DNA of 64,000 nt from Roseiarcus sp963761435 (GTDB taxonomy: Bacteria > Pseudomonadota > Alphaproteobacteria > Rhizobiales > Beijerinckiaceae). The DNA is taken from positions 62,001 through 126,000 of the forward strand of contig CAVXHJ010000006.1 of the NCBI GenBank assembly GCA_963761435.1, read 5' to 3'. Below, piece after piece: positions 36,038 through 45,175 of this stretch (its first letter is position 1; every line of letters starts with the position of its first letter). The position numbers and the translations under genes are program-made. A model generated the notes under the pieces. The model saw only the letters and a program-made list of their open reading frames with translations. It made no database searches and was not told the origin of the DNA.

Positions 36038-38302
36038 ATGCGCGCGCCGGGCGGACCGCGTCTGTTATTGCGGCGGCTCCGCGAGGTCATGGCGGAGCCC
36101 GTCACCGCACAGGCGCGTCTGGACCGCATCGTTGTCCTCATCGCCTCCAACATGGTGGCCGAGGTCTGCTCGCTCTATGTCGTGCGCGCCGACGGGACGA
36201 TGGAGCTGTTCGCGACCGAAGGCCTGAACCGCGAGGCGGTGCATCTCACCACCATGCGGCCGGGCGAGGGTCTGGTCGGTCTCATCGCCTCGAGCGCCGA
36301 GCCGCTGGCGCTGTCCGACGCGCAGCACCATCCCTCCTTTTCCTACAAGCGTGAGACGGGCGAAGAGATCTATCAGTCGTTCCTCGGCGTGCCGGTCCTG
36401 CGCGGCGGCGCGACGATCGGGGTGCTTGTCGTGCAGAACCGCGCCCGGCGCGCCTATTCGGAGGAAGAGGTCGAGGCGCTGCAGACGACCGCGATGCTGC
36501 TCGCCGAGATGATCGCCTCCGGCGAGTTGCAGGGGATCGCCTCCCACGGCGCGCCGATCGCGGTGCGCCGGCAGCTCTCGCTCAAGGGCCTCGGCATCGC
36601 CGACGGGCTCGGCCTCGGGCATGTGGTGATGCACCAGCCGCGGGTGACGGTGTCGGCCATCGTCGCCGACGACGTGGAATCCGAGCTCATCCGCCTGGAG
36701 ACCGCAATCAGCGCCATGCGCGCCAATGTCGACAGCCTCGTCGACCGCAGCGACGACGGCGTCGGCGGCGAGCACCGCGATGTCCTGGAGGCGTTCCGGA
36801 TGATCGCCCACGACCGCGGCTGGCTGCGCCGGCTGCGCGAGGCGGTGAGTTCGGGCCTCACCGCCGAGGCCGCGGTCGAGCAGGTCCACAACGACGCCCG
36901 CGCCAAGCTGCAGCGCCAGACCGACCCCTACCTGCGCGACCGGCTCCACGACCTGACCGACATCGCCAATCGCCTGCTCCATCAGCTCGCCGGCCAGAGT
37001 CTCGTCCTGTTGCCCGAGGAGCTGCCGGAAAACGCGATCCTGGTCGCCCGCTCGATGAGCCCGGCGGCGCTGCTCGACTACGACCGCGCGCGGCTCAGGG
37101 GGCTCGTGCTCGAGGAAGCCGGCGAATCGAGCCACATCGCCATCGTCGCCCGGGCGCTGTCGATTCCCGCGGTCAGCGACATCGCCAATATCTCCGAGAT
37201 CGTCGAGCAGGGCGACGCGATCATCGTCGATGGCGACGCGGGCGAGATCTACCTGCGCCCGCCGGCGGACGTCGAGGCGGCCTTTGGCGAAAAGGCGCGG
37301 ATGCGCGCCCGGAAGCAGGCGCAGTACCGCGCCCTTCGCGACGCGCCGACGATCACCCTCGACGGCGTTCCGATCGGCCTGCACATGAACGCCGGCCTTC
37401 TCGTGGACATGCCCCACCTCGCGGAAACCGGCGCGGCGTCGATCGGCCTCTTCCGCACCGAGCTGCAATTCATGCTCGCCTCGCGCTTCCCCCGGCCGGG
37501 CGCGCAGCAGCAGCTCTATCGCTCGATCCTCGAGGCGGCCGGCGACCGGCATGTCACGTTCCGAACCCTCGACATCGGCGGCGACAAGCTCCTGCCCTAC
37601 ATGAAGGGCTTCGAGGAGGAGAACCCCGCGCTCGGATGGCGCGCGCTTCGCATCGGGCTCGATCGCCCGCCGCTGCTGCGGATGCAGTTCCGCGCCTTCA
37701 TCCGCGCAGCCGAGGGGCGCGACCTCAAGGTCATGGCTCCGATGGTCTCGACCGTCGACGAATTCAGGGCGGCTCGCGCCATGTTCGACCGCGAGCTCGC
37801 CTTGAGCCTCAGCCGCGGTTACGAGCCGCCGCGCTCGGCCAGTCTCGGCGTGATGGTCGAAGTGCCGTCGCTGCTCTGGCAGATCGACGAGATCGCCGTG
37901 GCGGCGGATTTCCTTTCGGTCGGTTCAAACGACCTGATGCAATATCTCTTCGCCGTCGATCGCGACAACCGCCGGGTCGCCGGCCGTTTCGATCCGATGA
38001 GCGTCGGCTTCCTGCGGGCGTTGCGCGCGATCGCCGAAGCCGGCGAACGGCACGGAACGCCGGTGACCTTGTGCGGGGAGATCGGCGGGCGAACGCTCGA
38101 GGCGATGGCCCTGATGGCGATCGGCTACCGCGATCTTTCAATGTCGGCGCCCTCGATCGGCCCGGTCAAGGCGATGACGCTCACGCTCAATATCGGCGAG
38201 GCTCGCGGCGAGGTCGAGGCGATGCTGGCGAAAGGGCGCGAGGACGCTTCGCTGAGGGAGCCGCTCGGGCGGCTGGCCGAGCGGCTCGGCGTGCGCCTCT
38301 AG
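36038..38302 (+). CDS. ptsP: Phosphoenolpyruvate-protein phosphotransferase of the nitrogen PTS (EI-Ntr)
   Basis: 754 residues. It starts the PtsP-NPr-EIIA(Ntr) phosphorelay that senses nitrogen and potassium status. An N-terminal GAF domain (about 20-160) precedes the phospho-His domain with EAGESSHIAIVARAL (H366) and the PEP-binding barrel (SIGLFRTELQFM, VGSNDLMQYLFA, catalytic Cys about 679 in TLCGEIGG). The ATG at 36038 has AGGA upstream. The usual lysC neighbour upstream is missing, but prfA follows as in other Rhizobiales. Confidence 0.95.
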   Translation: MRAPGGPRLLLRRLREVMAEPVTAQARLDRIVVLIASNMVAEVCSLYVVRADGTMELFATEGLNREAVHLTTMRPGEGLVGLIASSAEPLALSDAQHHPSFSYKRETGEEIYQSFLGVPVLRGGATIGVLVVQNRARRAYSEEEVEALQTTAMLLAEMIASGELQGIASHGAPIAVRRQLSLKGLGIADGLGLGHVVMHQPRVTVSAIVADDVESELIRLETAISAMRANVDSLVDRSDDGVGGEHRDVLEAFRMIAHDRGWLRRLREAVSSGLTAEAAVEQVHNDARAKLQRQTDPYLRDRLHDLTDIANRLLHQLAGQSLVLLPEELPENAILVARSMSPAALLDYDRARLRGLVLEEAGESSHIAIVARALSIPAVSDIANISEIVEQGDAIIVDGDAGEIYLRPPADVEAAFGEKARMRARKQAQYRALRDAPTITLDGVPIGLHMNAGLLVDMPHLAETGAASIGLFRTELQFMLASRFPRPGAQQQLYRSILEAAGDRHVTFRTLDIGGDKLLPYMKGFEEENPALGWRALRIGLDRPPLLRMQFRAFIRAAEGRDLKVMAPMVSTVDEFRAARAMFDRELALSLSRGYEPPRSASLGVMVEVPSLLWQIDEIAVAADFLSVGSNDLMQYLFAVDRDNRRVAGRFDPMSVGFLRALRAIAEAGERHGTPVTLCGEIGGRTLEAMALMAIGYRDLSMSAPSIGPVKAMTLTLNIGEARGEVEAMLAKGREDASLREPLGRLAERLGVRL

Positions 38303-38353
38303 CGACGCAGGCCTCCTCTCCTTCCCGCGCTCCCCTTCCTTTCGAGCACTTGC

Positions 38354-39430
38354 ATGGCCGCCAACGACAATCTCGAGCTGATCCTGCGCCGACACCAGGA
38401 AATCGCCGCGCGCCTTTCCGAAGGCGTGGCCGGCGCCCAATATTCCGCCCTGTCGCGCGAACTCAGCGAACTCGAGCCGGTGGTCTCGGCGATCAAGGCG
38501 TTTCAGGCCAAGGACAAGGAGCGCGCCGATCTGACGGCGCTGCTCAGGGAGCCGGACCTGGAGGCGGAGATGCGCGCGATGGCCGGCGCGGAACTCTCCG
38601 CCGCCGAGGCCGAAGCCGAGGCGATGGAGAAGGCCATCAGGATCGCGCTCCTGCCGAAGGACGCAGCCGACGAGGGGGGCGCGATCCTCGAGGTCAGAGC
38701 CGGCACGGGCGGGGACGAAGCGGCCCTCTTCGCCGGCGATCTCTTCCGCATGTACGTCAAATACGCCGAGCGAAGGCGATGGAAAGTCGACGTTCTCTCG
38801 ATGAGCGAGGGCGCGGCCGGGGGATTTAAGGAAATCGTCGCCGAGATTTCCGGCCGCGGGGTGTTCGCGCGCCTCAAGTTCGAGAGCGGCGTTCATCGGG
38901 TCCAGCGGGTGCCCGCGACCGAGACCCAGGGGCGGATTCACACCTCGGCGGCGACCGTCGCCATGCTGCCGATCGCGGAGGAGGCGGACCTCGTCATCAA
39001 CGAGGCCGATCTCAAGATCGACACCTATCGCTCCTCCGGCGCCGGCGGCCAGCATGTCAACAAGACCGAATCGGCGATTCGCATCACCCACCTGCCGACC
39101 GGCGTGGTGGTGGCGATGCAGGAGGAGCGGTCCCAGCATCGCAACCGCACCAAGGCGATGGCGCTTTTGCGCTCGCGCATCCTCGACGCCGAGAATCAGA
39201 AGCTTGACGCCGACCGGGCCGAGGCCCGGCGCTCACAGGTCGGCTCGGGCGACCGGTCGCAGCGCATCCGCACCTATAATTTCCCGCAAGGCCGCGTCAC
39301 CGACCATCGCGTCAACCTGACCCTCTATTCGCTCGACCGGATCATGGAGGGCGAAGGGCTCGACGAGATCATCGACGCGCTGACGGCCGAGCGTCAGGCC
39401 GAGCTCCTCGCGGCGCAGACCCTCTCGTGA
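38354..39430 (+). CDS. prfA: Peptide chain release factor 1
   Basis: 358 residues. Ends translation at UAA/UAG. The catalytic GGQ is at 231-233 in SSGAGGQHVNKTESAIR. The codon-recognition region contains RVPATETQGRIHTSAATVA in domain 2. The stop overlaps the nadD start by four bases (GTGA). The methylase gene prmC, which modifies GGQ and normally follows, is not here. Confidence 0.96.
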   Translation: MAANDNLELILRRHQEIAARLSEGVAGAQYSALSRELSELEPVVSAIKAFQAKDKERADLTALLREPDLEAEMRAMAGAELSAAEAEAEAMEKAIRIALLPKDAADEGGAILEVRAGTGGDEAALFAGDLFRMYVKYAERRRWKVDVLSMSEGAAGGFKEIVAEISGRGVFARLKFESGVHRVQRVPATETQGRIHTSAATVAMLPIAEEADLVINEADLKIDTYRSSGAGGQHVNKTESAIRITHLPTGVVVAMQEERSQHRNRTKAMALLRSRILDAENQKLDADRAEARRSQVGSGDRSQRIRTYNFPQGRVTDHRVNLTLYSLDRIMEGEGLDEIIDALTAERQAELLAAQTLS

Positions 39431-40038
39431 CGCTCGTTCCGCGCCTGCCCCCATTCGCGCCGGGGATGCGCATCGGCCTCCTCGGCGGCTCGTTCAACCC
39501 GCCGCACGAAGGGCACGTCCTCGTCACGGAGCTCGCGCTGAGGCGTCTCAGGCTCGATCGCGTCTGGTGGCTGGTGACGCCGGGCAATCCGCTCAAATCG
39601 CAAGGCGAGCTGGCTGCGCTCAAGGACCGTGTGGAGGCGGCGCGGCGCCTCGTCGCCGGCCCGCGCGTGGCCGTGAGCGACATCGAAGCCTGCATCGGCT
39701 CGCGCTTTACCTATGAGACGCTTTCATGGATCAAGCGCCGCGCGCCCGGCGTCCATTTCGTCTGGATCATGGGGGCCGACAACCTGCGGCAGTTCCATCG
39801 CTGGCGCCATTGGCGCCGGCTCGCCCGCCTCGCGCCGATCCTCGTCGTCGACCGGCCCGGCTCGACGCTGAGCGCGACCTCGGGGCGCGCCGGCGCGGCG
39901 CTGGCGCGCTGGCGGGCGCCCGAGCGCGACGCGGCGCGCTTTGCGCGCATGGCGCCGCCGGCGCTCCTCTTTCTGCACGGACGGCGGTCCGGCCTCTCCT
40001 CGACCGCGCTGCGGAACGGGGGCGGGAACCCGGACTAG
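39427..40038 (+). CDS. nadD: Nicotinate-nucleotide adenylyltransferase
   Basis: 203 residues. Makes nicotinate adenine dinucleotide in NAD synthesis. The nucleotidyltransferase motif GGSFNPPHEGHVL is near residue 20, WLVTPGNPLK follows, WIMGADNLRQFHRW sits mid-protein, and the C-terminal signature is SGLSSTALRN (ISSTxIR class). It starts with GTG. In related genomes nadD sits with rsfS and proA; its coupling to prfA here is unusual. Confidence 0.92.
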   Translation: MTLVPRLPPFAPGMRIGLLGGSFNPPHEGHVLVTELALRRLRLDRVWWLVTPGNPLKSQGELAALKDRVEAARRLVAGPRVAVSDIEACIGSRFTYETLSWIKRRAPGVHFVWIMGADNLRQFHRWRHWRRLARLAPILVVDRPGSTLSATSGRAGAALARWRAPERDAARFARMAPPALLFLHGRRSGLSSTALRNGGGNPD

Positions 40039-40101
40039 CGGGCCATGGCCGGGGTTCAAGGGCGCGATCGGTCAAGCCGCGGGCGAGCGCGCCGGCTTTT
40101 C

Positions 40102-40347
40102 GCTCTTATCGCGTTGGCTGTTGTGGGGAAGGAATCGGGAGCATGGCGGAGGTGGCGGACGGCGCCATCAAGGCGTCATGGCCGGGCTTGTCCCGGCCAT
40201 CCACGAAGGCCCAGCGCATCTACGCAGGCAAGCGCGAAAAGCCTTGCGACCGTCCGCCTTCCTGCCGGTCGCGCCGAGGCGGGACTCGTTCTTGCGGCGG
40301 CCCGGCGTGGATGGCCGGGACAAGCCCGGCCATGACGGCAAGGGTTC
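40102..40347. repeat. Long dispersed repeat, copy 2
   Basis: About 245 bases, nearly the same as 10559-10797. Here the two 27-base end palindromes (40175-40201 and 40310-40336) are perfect inverted copies of each other. The spacer is conserved too, including AGCGCGAAAAGCCTTGCGAC. Copy 1 has one change in its left palindrome, so copy 2 is the better preserved. Confidence 0.8.
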
Positions 40348-40550
40348 GACGAACGAACAGCAAACCGGTCGACCAACAGATAATGCCATAAGAGCCCGAC
40401 TTTTTCTTGCGATTATCAGAAACCATGGATAGAGTGGTCCCATCGCCGAACGAGCCGCCTCGAAAGGAGCGGCGCCGGGAGAAGCGGGGAGAAGCGGGTT
40501 TTTGCGCCGGATCGTCGTAACCCATTGAAAAGGCCCAATTCGCGGAAGGG

Positions 40551-40634
40551 TTTTCCTTTGATACCTTTCCGGATTCCTTTGCCCCGCTTCCGGTTTCCTT
40601 TGCTGGGCTTCCCGGAGTCTTTGCTGGGCTTCCG
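40551..40634. repeat. Tandem repeat, four units of 21 bases
   Basis: Units start at 40551, 40572, 40593 and 40614; the last two share CTTTGCTGGGCTTCC. On the minus strand they would read as a 7-residue repeat (QQRLREA, QQRKPEA, GQRNPER), but that frame has no start signal and runs into the repeat element, so I do not call a gene. Confidence 0.65.
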
Positions 40635-40720
40635 CTGATTTGGACGGGGCCGGTGCAGCCTCACGCAAGATTCCCGGCCGAGGCTGGCGCGAGGGATCCC
40701 TTTGCCAGTGCAGCCCGCCG

Positions 40721-41566
40721 ATGCCCCGACCGCCAAAACCACGCCGCTCCTCGCTCCTGTCAGGCGCATTGCTCGGCCTCGCCGTGGCGACGCTTGCGGC
40801 CCTGCTCGGCGGCTGCCACGACTTCGGCGACGTCACCGGCTCGATCGGCGGATCGACGCCGACGGCGATGCCGACGGACGAGGCGAAGCTCCGCGCCTAC
40901 GCCGAGGATCTGGGCAAACGCTATGAGCGCGATCCCGGCGCGAAGGCCGCGTCGATTGAATACGCTCGCGCGTTGCGCGCGCTCACCCGCTACAGCGAGG
41001 CGGTCGCGGTCATCCAGACGGCGGCCATCAAGTCCCCCAAGGATTTCGACGTGCTCGGCGAATACGGCAAGGCGCTGGCCGACGCCGGCGAGCTCACGCA
41101 GGCCAAGGATGTGCTGACGCGCGCCTATACGCCCGATAATCCGCGATGGGACGTCATGTCGGTTCAGGGCGCCGTGGCGGACCAGCTCGGCGATCACGCG
41201 GGCGCAATGGAGTTCTATCGCGAGGCGCTCAAGGTCTCTCCCGGCGAGCCGAGCGCGCTCGCCAACATGGGGCTCTCGTTGGCGCTCGCGAAGCAGCTGC
41301 CTGAGGCCGAGCAGGCCTTGAGGCAGGCGGTCGCCAGCCCGAAGGCCGATGCACGCATGCGAGGCGACCTCGCGCTGGTGCTCGCGCTCGAAGGCAAGTT
41401 CGACCAGGCCGAAGCGGTCGCGCTCACGGACCTGCCGCCCGCCGCCGCGCGCGCCAATGTCGAGGCGATCCGGCGAATGATCGCGCAGGACGACTCGTGG
41501 CGCGCCCTGCGCAAACCCCAGAAGGAGGCGAAGCCAAAGGCGCAGCCGGCCGCGGGCGCCGGCTGA
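40721..41566 (+). CDS. TPR lipoprotein (TadD-like)
   Basis: 281 residues. A lipoprotein signal ends at LLGGC (about residue 30). At least four TPR units follow (about 75-230): YARALRALTRYSEAV, DVLGEYGKALADAGEL, GAVADQLGDHAGAMEFYREAL and ANMGLSLALAKQLPEAEQAL. The layout matches TadD, the pilotin-like lipoprotein of Flp/Tad pili, but no other tad gene is nearby. A Lys/Ala-rich tail ends the protein. Confidence 0.8.
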   Translation: MPRPPKPRRSSLLSGALLGLAVATLAALLGGCHDFGDVTGSIGGSTPTAMPTDEAKLRAYAEDLGKRYERDPGAKAASIEYARALRALTRYSEAVAVIQTAAIKSPKDFDVLGEYGKALADAGELTQAKDVLTRAYTPDNPRWDVMSVQGAVADQLGDHAGAMEFYREALKVSPGEPSALANMGLSLALAKQLPEAEQALRQAVASPKADARMRGDLALVLALEGKFDQAEAVALTDLPPAAARANVEAIRRMIAQDDSWRALRKPQKEAKPKAQPAAGAG

Positions 41567-41573
41567 GGCTGCT

Positions 41574-42500
41574 TCAGTCGTCGTGCGCTCGGATCGACGA
41601 GGTCGGCCCCACATCGACGCTTGATCCGGCGCCGGCCGGAAGGACGGGGGGCGCGGGATCGGTCTCGCCGATCGGGGCGGGCGGCAGGGAGGCGTCGGGC
41701 CCATTGCCCGGACCTGAGGTCACGTCAGGCGCGGTCAAATGGGCGATGTCGAGCGGCTCGTCGATATTGGGCGCGGGCGGCAGCGCGTCGGGCGTAGCGG
41801 GCGCCGGCAGGAGGTTCGGCGCAGGCGCCGGCTTGCAGATGCGGCGGGAGCCCGTGTTGGTCGAGCCGTGATTGGCGAGGTCGAGATGGATGTGGTTGTA
41901 GTGGAACACGTCCGCGCCCGGCCCCAGGACGGTGGTGAAATACCGGCAGGCCCCTGCGTGCGCCTCGTGGAGGAACGCGGCCTCCTGGCTGTCGCTCTTC
42001 TTCCAGTCGTGGACGAAATCGATCGCCCGCCCGTCGGCCAGGGTGAAGCCCGCGACGTCGACCGCGTTGCCGAAGGCATGCTCGGAGAGTTGCGCGCCGG
42101 CGATATTGTCGACGGAGCGGCAACTATAGGCGCCGAATACGTTGACGGTCGCGACCCTCTCGCCGAAACGGGCCTGCGCGTCAGGCTCGACGATGTCGTT
42201 GAGCCACGCCTCCAAGGCCGGGATCATCGGACAATCGATGGTCAGAACCTTGTCGACCGCGATGGCGCCGTTGGCCAGCGCCGAGACATGAAGCGGACGC
42301 GTCATGCCGCAGATGCCGGGCCCGTCGATCTCGGGCGCAGGGACGATCGTCTCGGAAGGCGTGACGAGCTTGCGGGCAAAGCAGGCGTCCTCCGCCTGGG
42401 CCCGCCAGACCGGCCGCTCGGCGCGGCCGAAGAAGCCGCAGCCCGCCAGACAAAAAGCGGCGGAAAACAGCAGCAATGCAGGCGGAACGCAACGCGCCAT
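41574..42500 (-). CDS. Extensin-like D,D/L,D-peptidase-fold lipoprotein
   Basis: 308 residues. Lipobox LAGC at about residue 20. The extensin-like C domain (about 30-225) has the zinc-peptidase signatures SEHAFGNAVDVAGF and HYNHIHLDLANHG, with conserved cysteines (CFARKL, CSCR-like YSCRSVD, CRYF, RRICKP). Such proteins probably act on cell-wall peptides. From about 226 it has a Pro-rich tail (APAPNLLPAPATPDALPPAP). It converges with the TPR gene. Confidence 0.85.
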   Translation of the reverse strand: MARCVPPALLLFSAAFCLAGCGFFGRAERPVWRAQAEDACFARKLVTPSETIVPAPEIDGPGICGMTRPLHVSALANGAIAVDKVLTIDCPMIPALEAWLNDIVEPDAQARFGERVATVNVFGAYSCRSVDNIAGAQLSEHAFGNAVDVAGFTLADGRAIDFVHDWKKSDSQEAAFLHEAHAGACRYFTTVLGPGADVFHYNHIHLDLANHGSTNTGSRRICKPAPAPNLLPAPATPDALPPAPNIDEPLDIAHLTAPDVTSGPGNGPDASLPPAPIGETDPAPPVLPAGAGSSVDVGPTSSIRAHDD

Positions 42501-42649
42501 TCAGGCAAAATCTGCCCATTGGTTTAAGATTCGCTAAACCACGGGAATTCGCGAATCGCTCGCCCATGGTCGGGCGCGCGTGGCGGCGCGCGCCATTTCG
42601 TCGCCGCACTTTGCCGCCAAGAGAGACGCCAAGATCGGAAAGGGACGGT

Positions 42650-43309
42650 TTGTTGGACGGCGCGCCCGGAAGTTGGCGAGTAGCGACAATCGGACTGGCG
42701 GTCGCGCTTTCCACGGCGGCGCCGGCAGCCGCGCATCCGCACGTCTGGGTCACCGTCAAGAGCGAGATCGCATTCACGCCTGACGGCAAGGTTGCGGCGG
42801 TTGTCCACGACTGGGTTTTCGACGAAATGTATTCGTCCTTCGCCACCCAGGGACTCGCCCCCGCGGGCGAGCTCGTCAAACGTGAGCAGTTTGCTCCGCT
42901 GGCGAAGGAGAACGCCGGCAGCCTGGCCGAGATCGGCTATTTCACGACTCTCAAGATTGGCGGCAAGGCGGTCGATTTCGGCTCGGTCACCGACTATTGG
43001 ATGCAGGAGCGGCCGGACCATCTCGTCGAGTTCCACGTCACCTTGCCGCTGAAGACGCCGACGCCCGTAACCAAGTTTCTCACCCTGCGCGTCGCCGATC
43101 CCGAGTATTTCATCGATTTTGAATTCGACGACAAGGATCCGGTGAGGCTCGCCTCCGCGCCGTCCGGTTGCTCGGCCTCGGTCGCCAAGCCCAGGCCGAT
43201 CGATGACGCCGACAAGCAGAAACTGAGCGAGTCCTTCTTCACCAATCTCTCGCCGGGAACCAATTTTGGTTTCAAAATGGCGAGCGCCGCTATCATCGCG
43301 TGCCCATGA
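42650..43309 (+). CDS. DUF1007 periplasmic protein
   Basis: About 219 residues. Signal peptide RVATIGLAVALSTAAPAAA, then HPHVWVTVKSEIAF, the family hallmark, with an acidic segment (DFEFDDKDPVR) and GCSASVAKP. Family members sit next to NicO-type transporters and are thought to help metal handling in the periplasm. A TTG at 42650 with AAGGGA upstream suits the signal peptide; an ATG at 42566 would add a basic leader. The stop overlaps nicO by four bases. Confidence 0.85.
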   Translation: MLDGAPGSWRVATIGLAVALSTAAPAAAHPHVWVTVKSEIAFTPDGKVAAVVHDWVFDEMYSSFATQGLAPAGELVKREQFAPLAKENAGSLAEIGYFTTLKIGGKAVDFGSVTDYWMQERPDHLVEFHVTLPLKTPTPVTKFLTLRVADPEYFIDFEFDDKDPVRLASAPSGCSASVAKPRPIDDADKQKLSESFFTNLSPGTNFGFKMASAAIIACP

Positions 43310-44361
43310 CGACGCGGACAATCGGACGAATCGGCTTTGGCTTTGTCGCGTGGGCGGCGTCGATCGTCGGGGCGTTGGCGCAAGGCTCGCCGCGTCCGTT
43401 CGCCGTCGGAGGCGGCGAGGGCGGAGCCGGGGAGGAAAGCGGGATCACCGGCTGGCTCATGGCGGAGCAGTCGCGGCTGACCCATCTCATCGCCGCCAAA
43501 GTGCACGCGCTTCATGGCCAGCCCGGCGCGGCTTGGGGCCTCATCGGCCTTGGTCTCGCCTATGGGGTATTCCACGCCGCAGGCCCCGGACACGGCAAGG
43601 CGGTCCTCGCGTCCTACATGGTAGCCAACGAGACCTCGCTCAAACGCGGCGCAGTCATGGCGCTGATGGCGGCCTTGCTTCAGGCGGTGGTCGCGATCGG
43701 CCTCGTCGGCGCCGCGGGCTTCGTCTTCAACGCCACCGCATCACAGATGAACAGAGCCGCCGACTGGATCGTGCTCGCGAGCTATTGCGGCGTGGCGGTA
43801 ATTGGCCTCTGGCTGGTCTGGCGCAAGGGCGGAGCCCTCCTTGTTGCTCTCAGCCGACATTTGGACCGCCGCAAGGCGGTCGCCTCCACGCCGGCCTATG
43901 CGGGCGTGGCCTGGCGGAGGCCCGCTTTCAGCCTTTCTGCGCCTTCCTTCCACGCCGCCGATCCTTACGAGGCCGCAGCCCCGACCGAGGGGTGCGGCCA
44001 TAGCCATGCTCCCGACCCCGCTCGGCTCGGCGCTGGGTTCTCCTGGCGCGCGGCGGCCGGAACGGTGATCGCCGCAGGCGTGCGCCCTTGCTCCGGAGCG
44101 ATCCTGGTCTTGGTCTTCGCGCTGTCGCAAGGCTTGTTCGCCGCCGGAGTCGCCGCCACTTTCGCCATGGCGCTCGGCACGGCCGTGACGACCGGCGCGC
44201 TCGCCTGGATAGCCGTGTTCGCCAAATCCGCCGCCATGCGCCTCGCGGCGGGGGAGAATTCACGCCTCGCCCTGGTCGCGAGGGGGTTTGAATTCGCCGC
44301 CGCGCTCGCGGTCCTGGCGTTCGGCGTCGCGCTCCTCATCGGTTCGCGCGGCGGCGCCTGA
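43306..44361 (+). CDS. NicO/RcnA-family nickel-cobalt transporter
   Basis: 351 residues. Polytopic inner-membrane protein. The signatures HAAGPGHGKAVLASY and AAGVRPCSGAILVLVFALSQG mark the family. The cytosolic loop has CGHSHAPD, a short metal-binding His motif, and a basic segment. Direction (efflux or uptake) is not certain for this clade; RcnA homologues export Ni and Co. It is coupled to the DUF1007 gene. Confidence 0.9.
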   Translation: MTTRTIGRIGFGFVAWAASIVGALAQGSPRPFAVGGGEGGAGEESGITGWLMAEQSRLTHLIAAKVHALHGQPGAAWGLIGLGLAYGVFHAAGPGHGKAVLASYMVANETSLKRGAVMALMAALLQAVVAIGLVGAAGFVFNATASQMNRAADWIVLASYCGVAVIGLWLVWRKGGALLVALSRHLDRRKAVASTPAYAGVAWRRPAFSLSAPSFHAADPYEAAAPTEGCGHSHAPDPARLGAGFSWRAAAGTVIAAGVRPCSGAILVLVFALSQGLFAAGVAATFAMALGTAVTTGALAWIAVFAKSAAMRLAAGENSRLALVARGFEFAAALAVLAFGVALLIGSRGGA

Positions 44362-44376
44362 CGCCGCCACCCCTTG

Positions 44377-44404
44377 CGATGAGGCGCGCCCGCGCGCCTC
44401 ATCG
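44377..44404. terminator. Bidirectional hairpin between convergent genes
   Basis: A perfect 12-bp stem (CGATGAGGCGCG/CGCGCCTCATCG) with a 4-base loop. It lies after nicO and overlaps the stop codon of the PEBP gene, which points the other way. No long U-run, so it may depend on Rho or act as an mRNA end block. Confidence 0.6.
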
Positions 44405-44947
44405 ACCGTAAAGGCCGGTCAGCGTCGCCTTGGCCAGCGTGTTCGCGTTCACGTAGAAGCCGAAGACCGCGGGCGAGGCGTTGGCGTCGATGTCGAGCTT
44501 GTCGGCTTTCAGCGCATAGACGGTGATCACGTAGTGATGCGGCTTGCTGCCTTTGGGCGGGCACGGGCCGCCATATCCAGCCAGGCTGAAATCGTTGCGA
44601 GGCTGGACCGCGCCCTCAGGCAGTCCGGTCCCGCCGCCCGAGCCTTTGGGCAGCGAGGTGACGGTCGCGGGGATATTGGCGACCCACCAGTGCCAGAAGC
44701 CGCTGCCGGTCGGCGCGTCGGGATCGTACATGCTGACGGCGAAGCTCTTCGTGTCCTTCGGCGCTCCGGACCACGAGAGCGCGGGCGACACGTTCTTGCC
44801 GGTGCAATCCCACCCGTTGAACACCTGCTCGTCGGCGATCTTGGCGCCGGGCTTGATGTCCGGGCTGGTCACGGCCATCGCATTGGCTGCGCCCGCACCC
44901 AAAAACGCGCCGACCAGGATCGCCGGCCCTAACACAATTGCCCGCAT
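44399..44947 (-). CDS. YbhB/YbcL-family (PEBP-like) exported protein
   Basis: 182 residues. Signal peptide VLGPAILVGAFLGAGAANA. PEBP core: SPALSWSGAPKDTKSFAVSMYDPDAPTG in parts, FWHWWVANIP, and GGPCPPKGSKPHHYVITVYAL. The family binds small anionic ligands, and its role in bacteria is mostly unknown. The ATG at 44947 has GGGAGGAATGAGG upstream. Confidence 0.9.
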   Translation of the reverse strand: MRAIVLGPAILVGAFLGAGAANAMAVTSPDIKPGAKIADEQVFNGWDCTGKNVSPALSWSGAPKDTKSFAVSMYDPDAPTGSGFWHWWVANIPATVTSLPKGSGGGTGLPEGAVQPRNDFSLAGYGGPCPPKGSKPHHYVITVYALKADKLDIDANASPAVFGFYVNANTLAKATLTGLYGR

Positions 44948-45175
44948 GGCCTCATTCCTCCCGAAAAGATCGAGCGCGAGCCTAGGAAGCCCTGCGCCCC
45001 GCGGTCCGCCCGCCAAGGGATATTCGAACGCTCTCGCGGGCGACGCAAGCGCTTCGGCGGCCTCGGAGCAGGTCACAGCATCGTGATGGGCGCCCCATAT
45101 TGCGGAAGCCGGCAAGTCCCAATACAGTCGGTTTGTGGCATTTTCGACAATCGCAGTTTTCGAGGGCGAGGATGA

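Noticed and set aside
36065..37552. Minus-strand frame of 495 codons opposite ptsP
   Set aside because: Antisense shadow of a well-conserved gene, without recognisable protein features.
33482..38302. A 1,606-residue open frame joining permease shadow, ABC ATPase and PtsP
   Set aside because: It exists only because a one-base slip near 35695 removes the ATPase stop. The ATPase and ptsP each have their own family-length ends and starts.
40168..40836. Minus-strand frame with a 7-residue repeat
   Set aside because: It reads through the 21-base tandem repeat and then the dispersed repeat, and overlaps the start of the TPR gene; no ribosome site.
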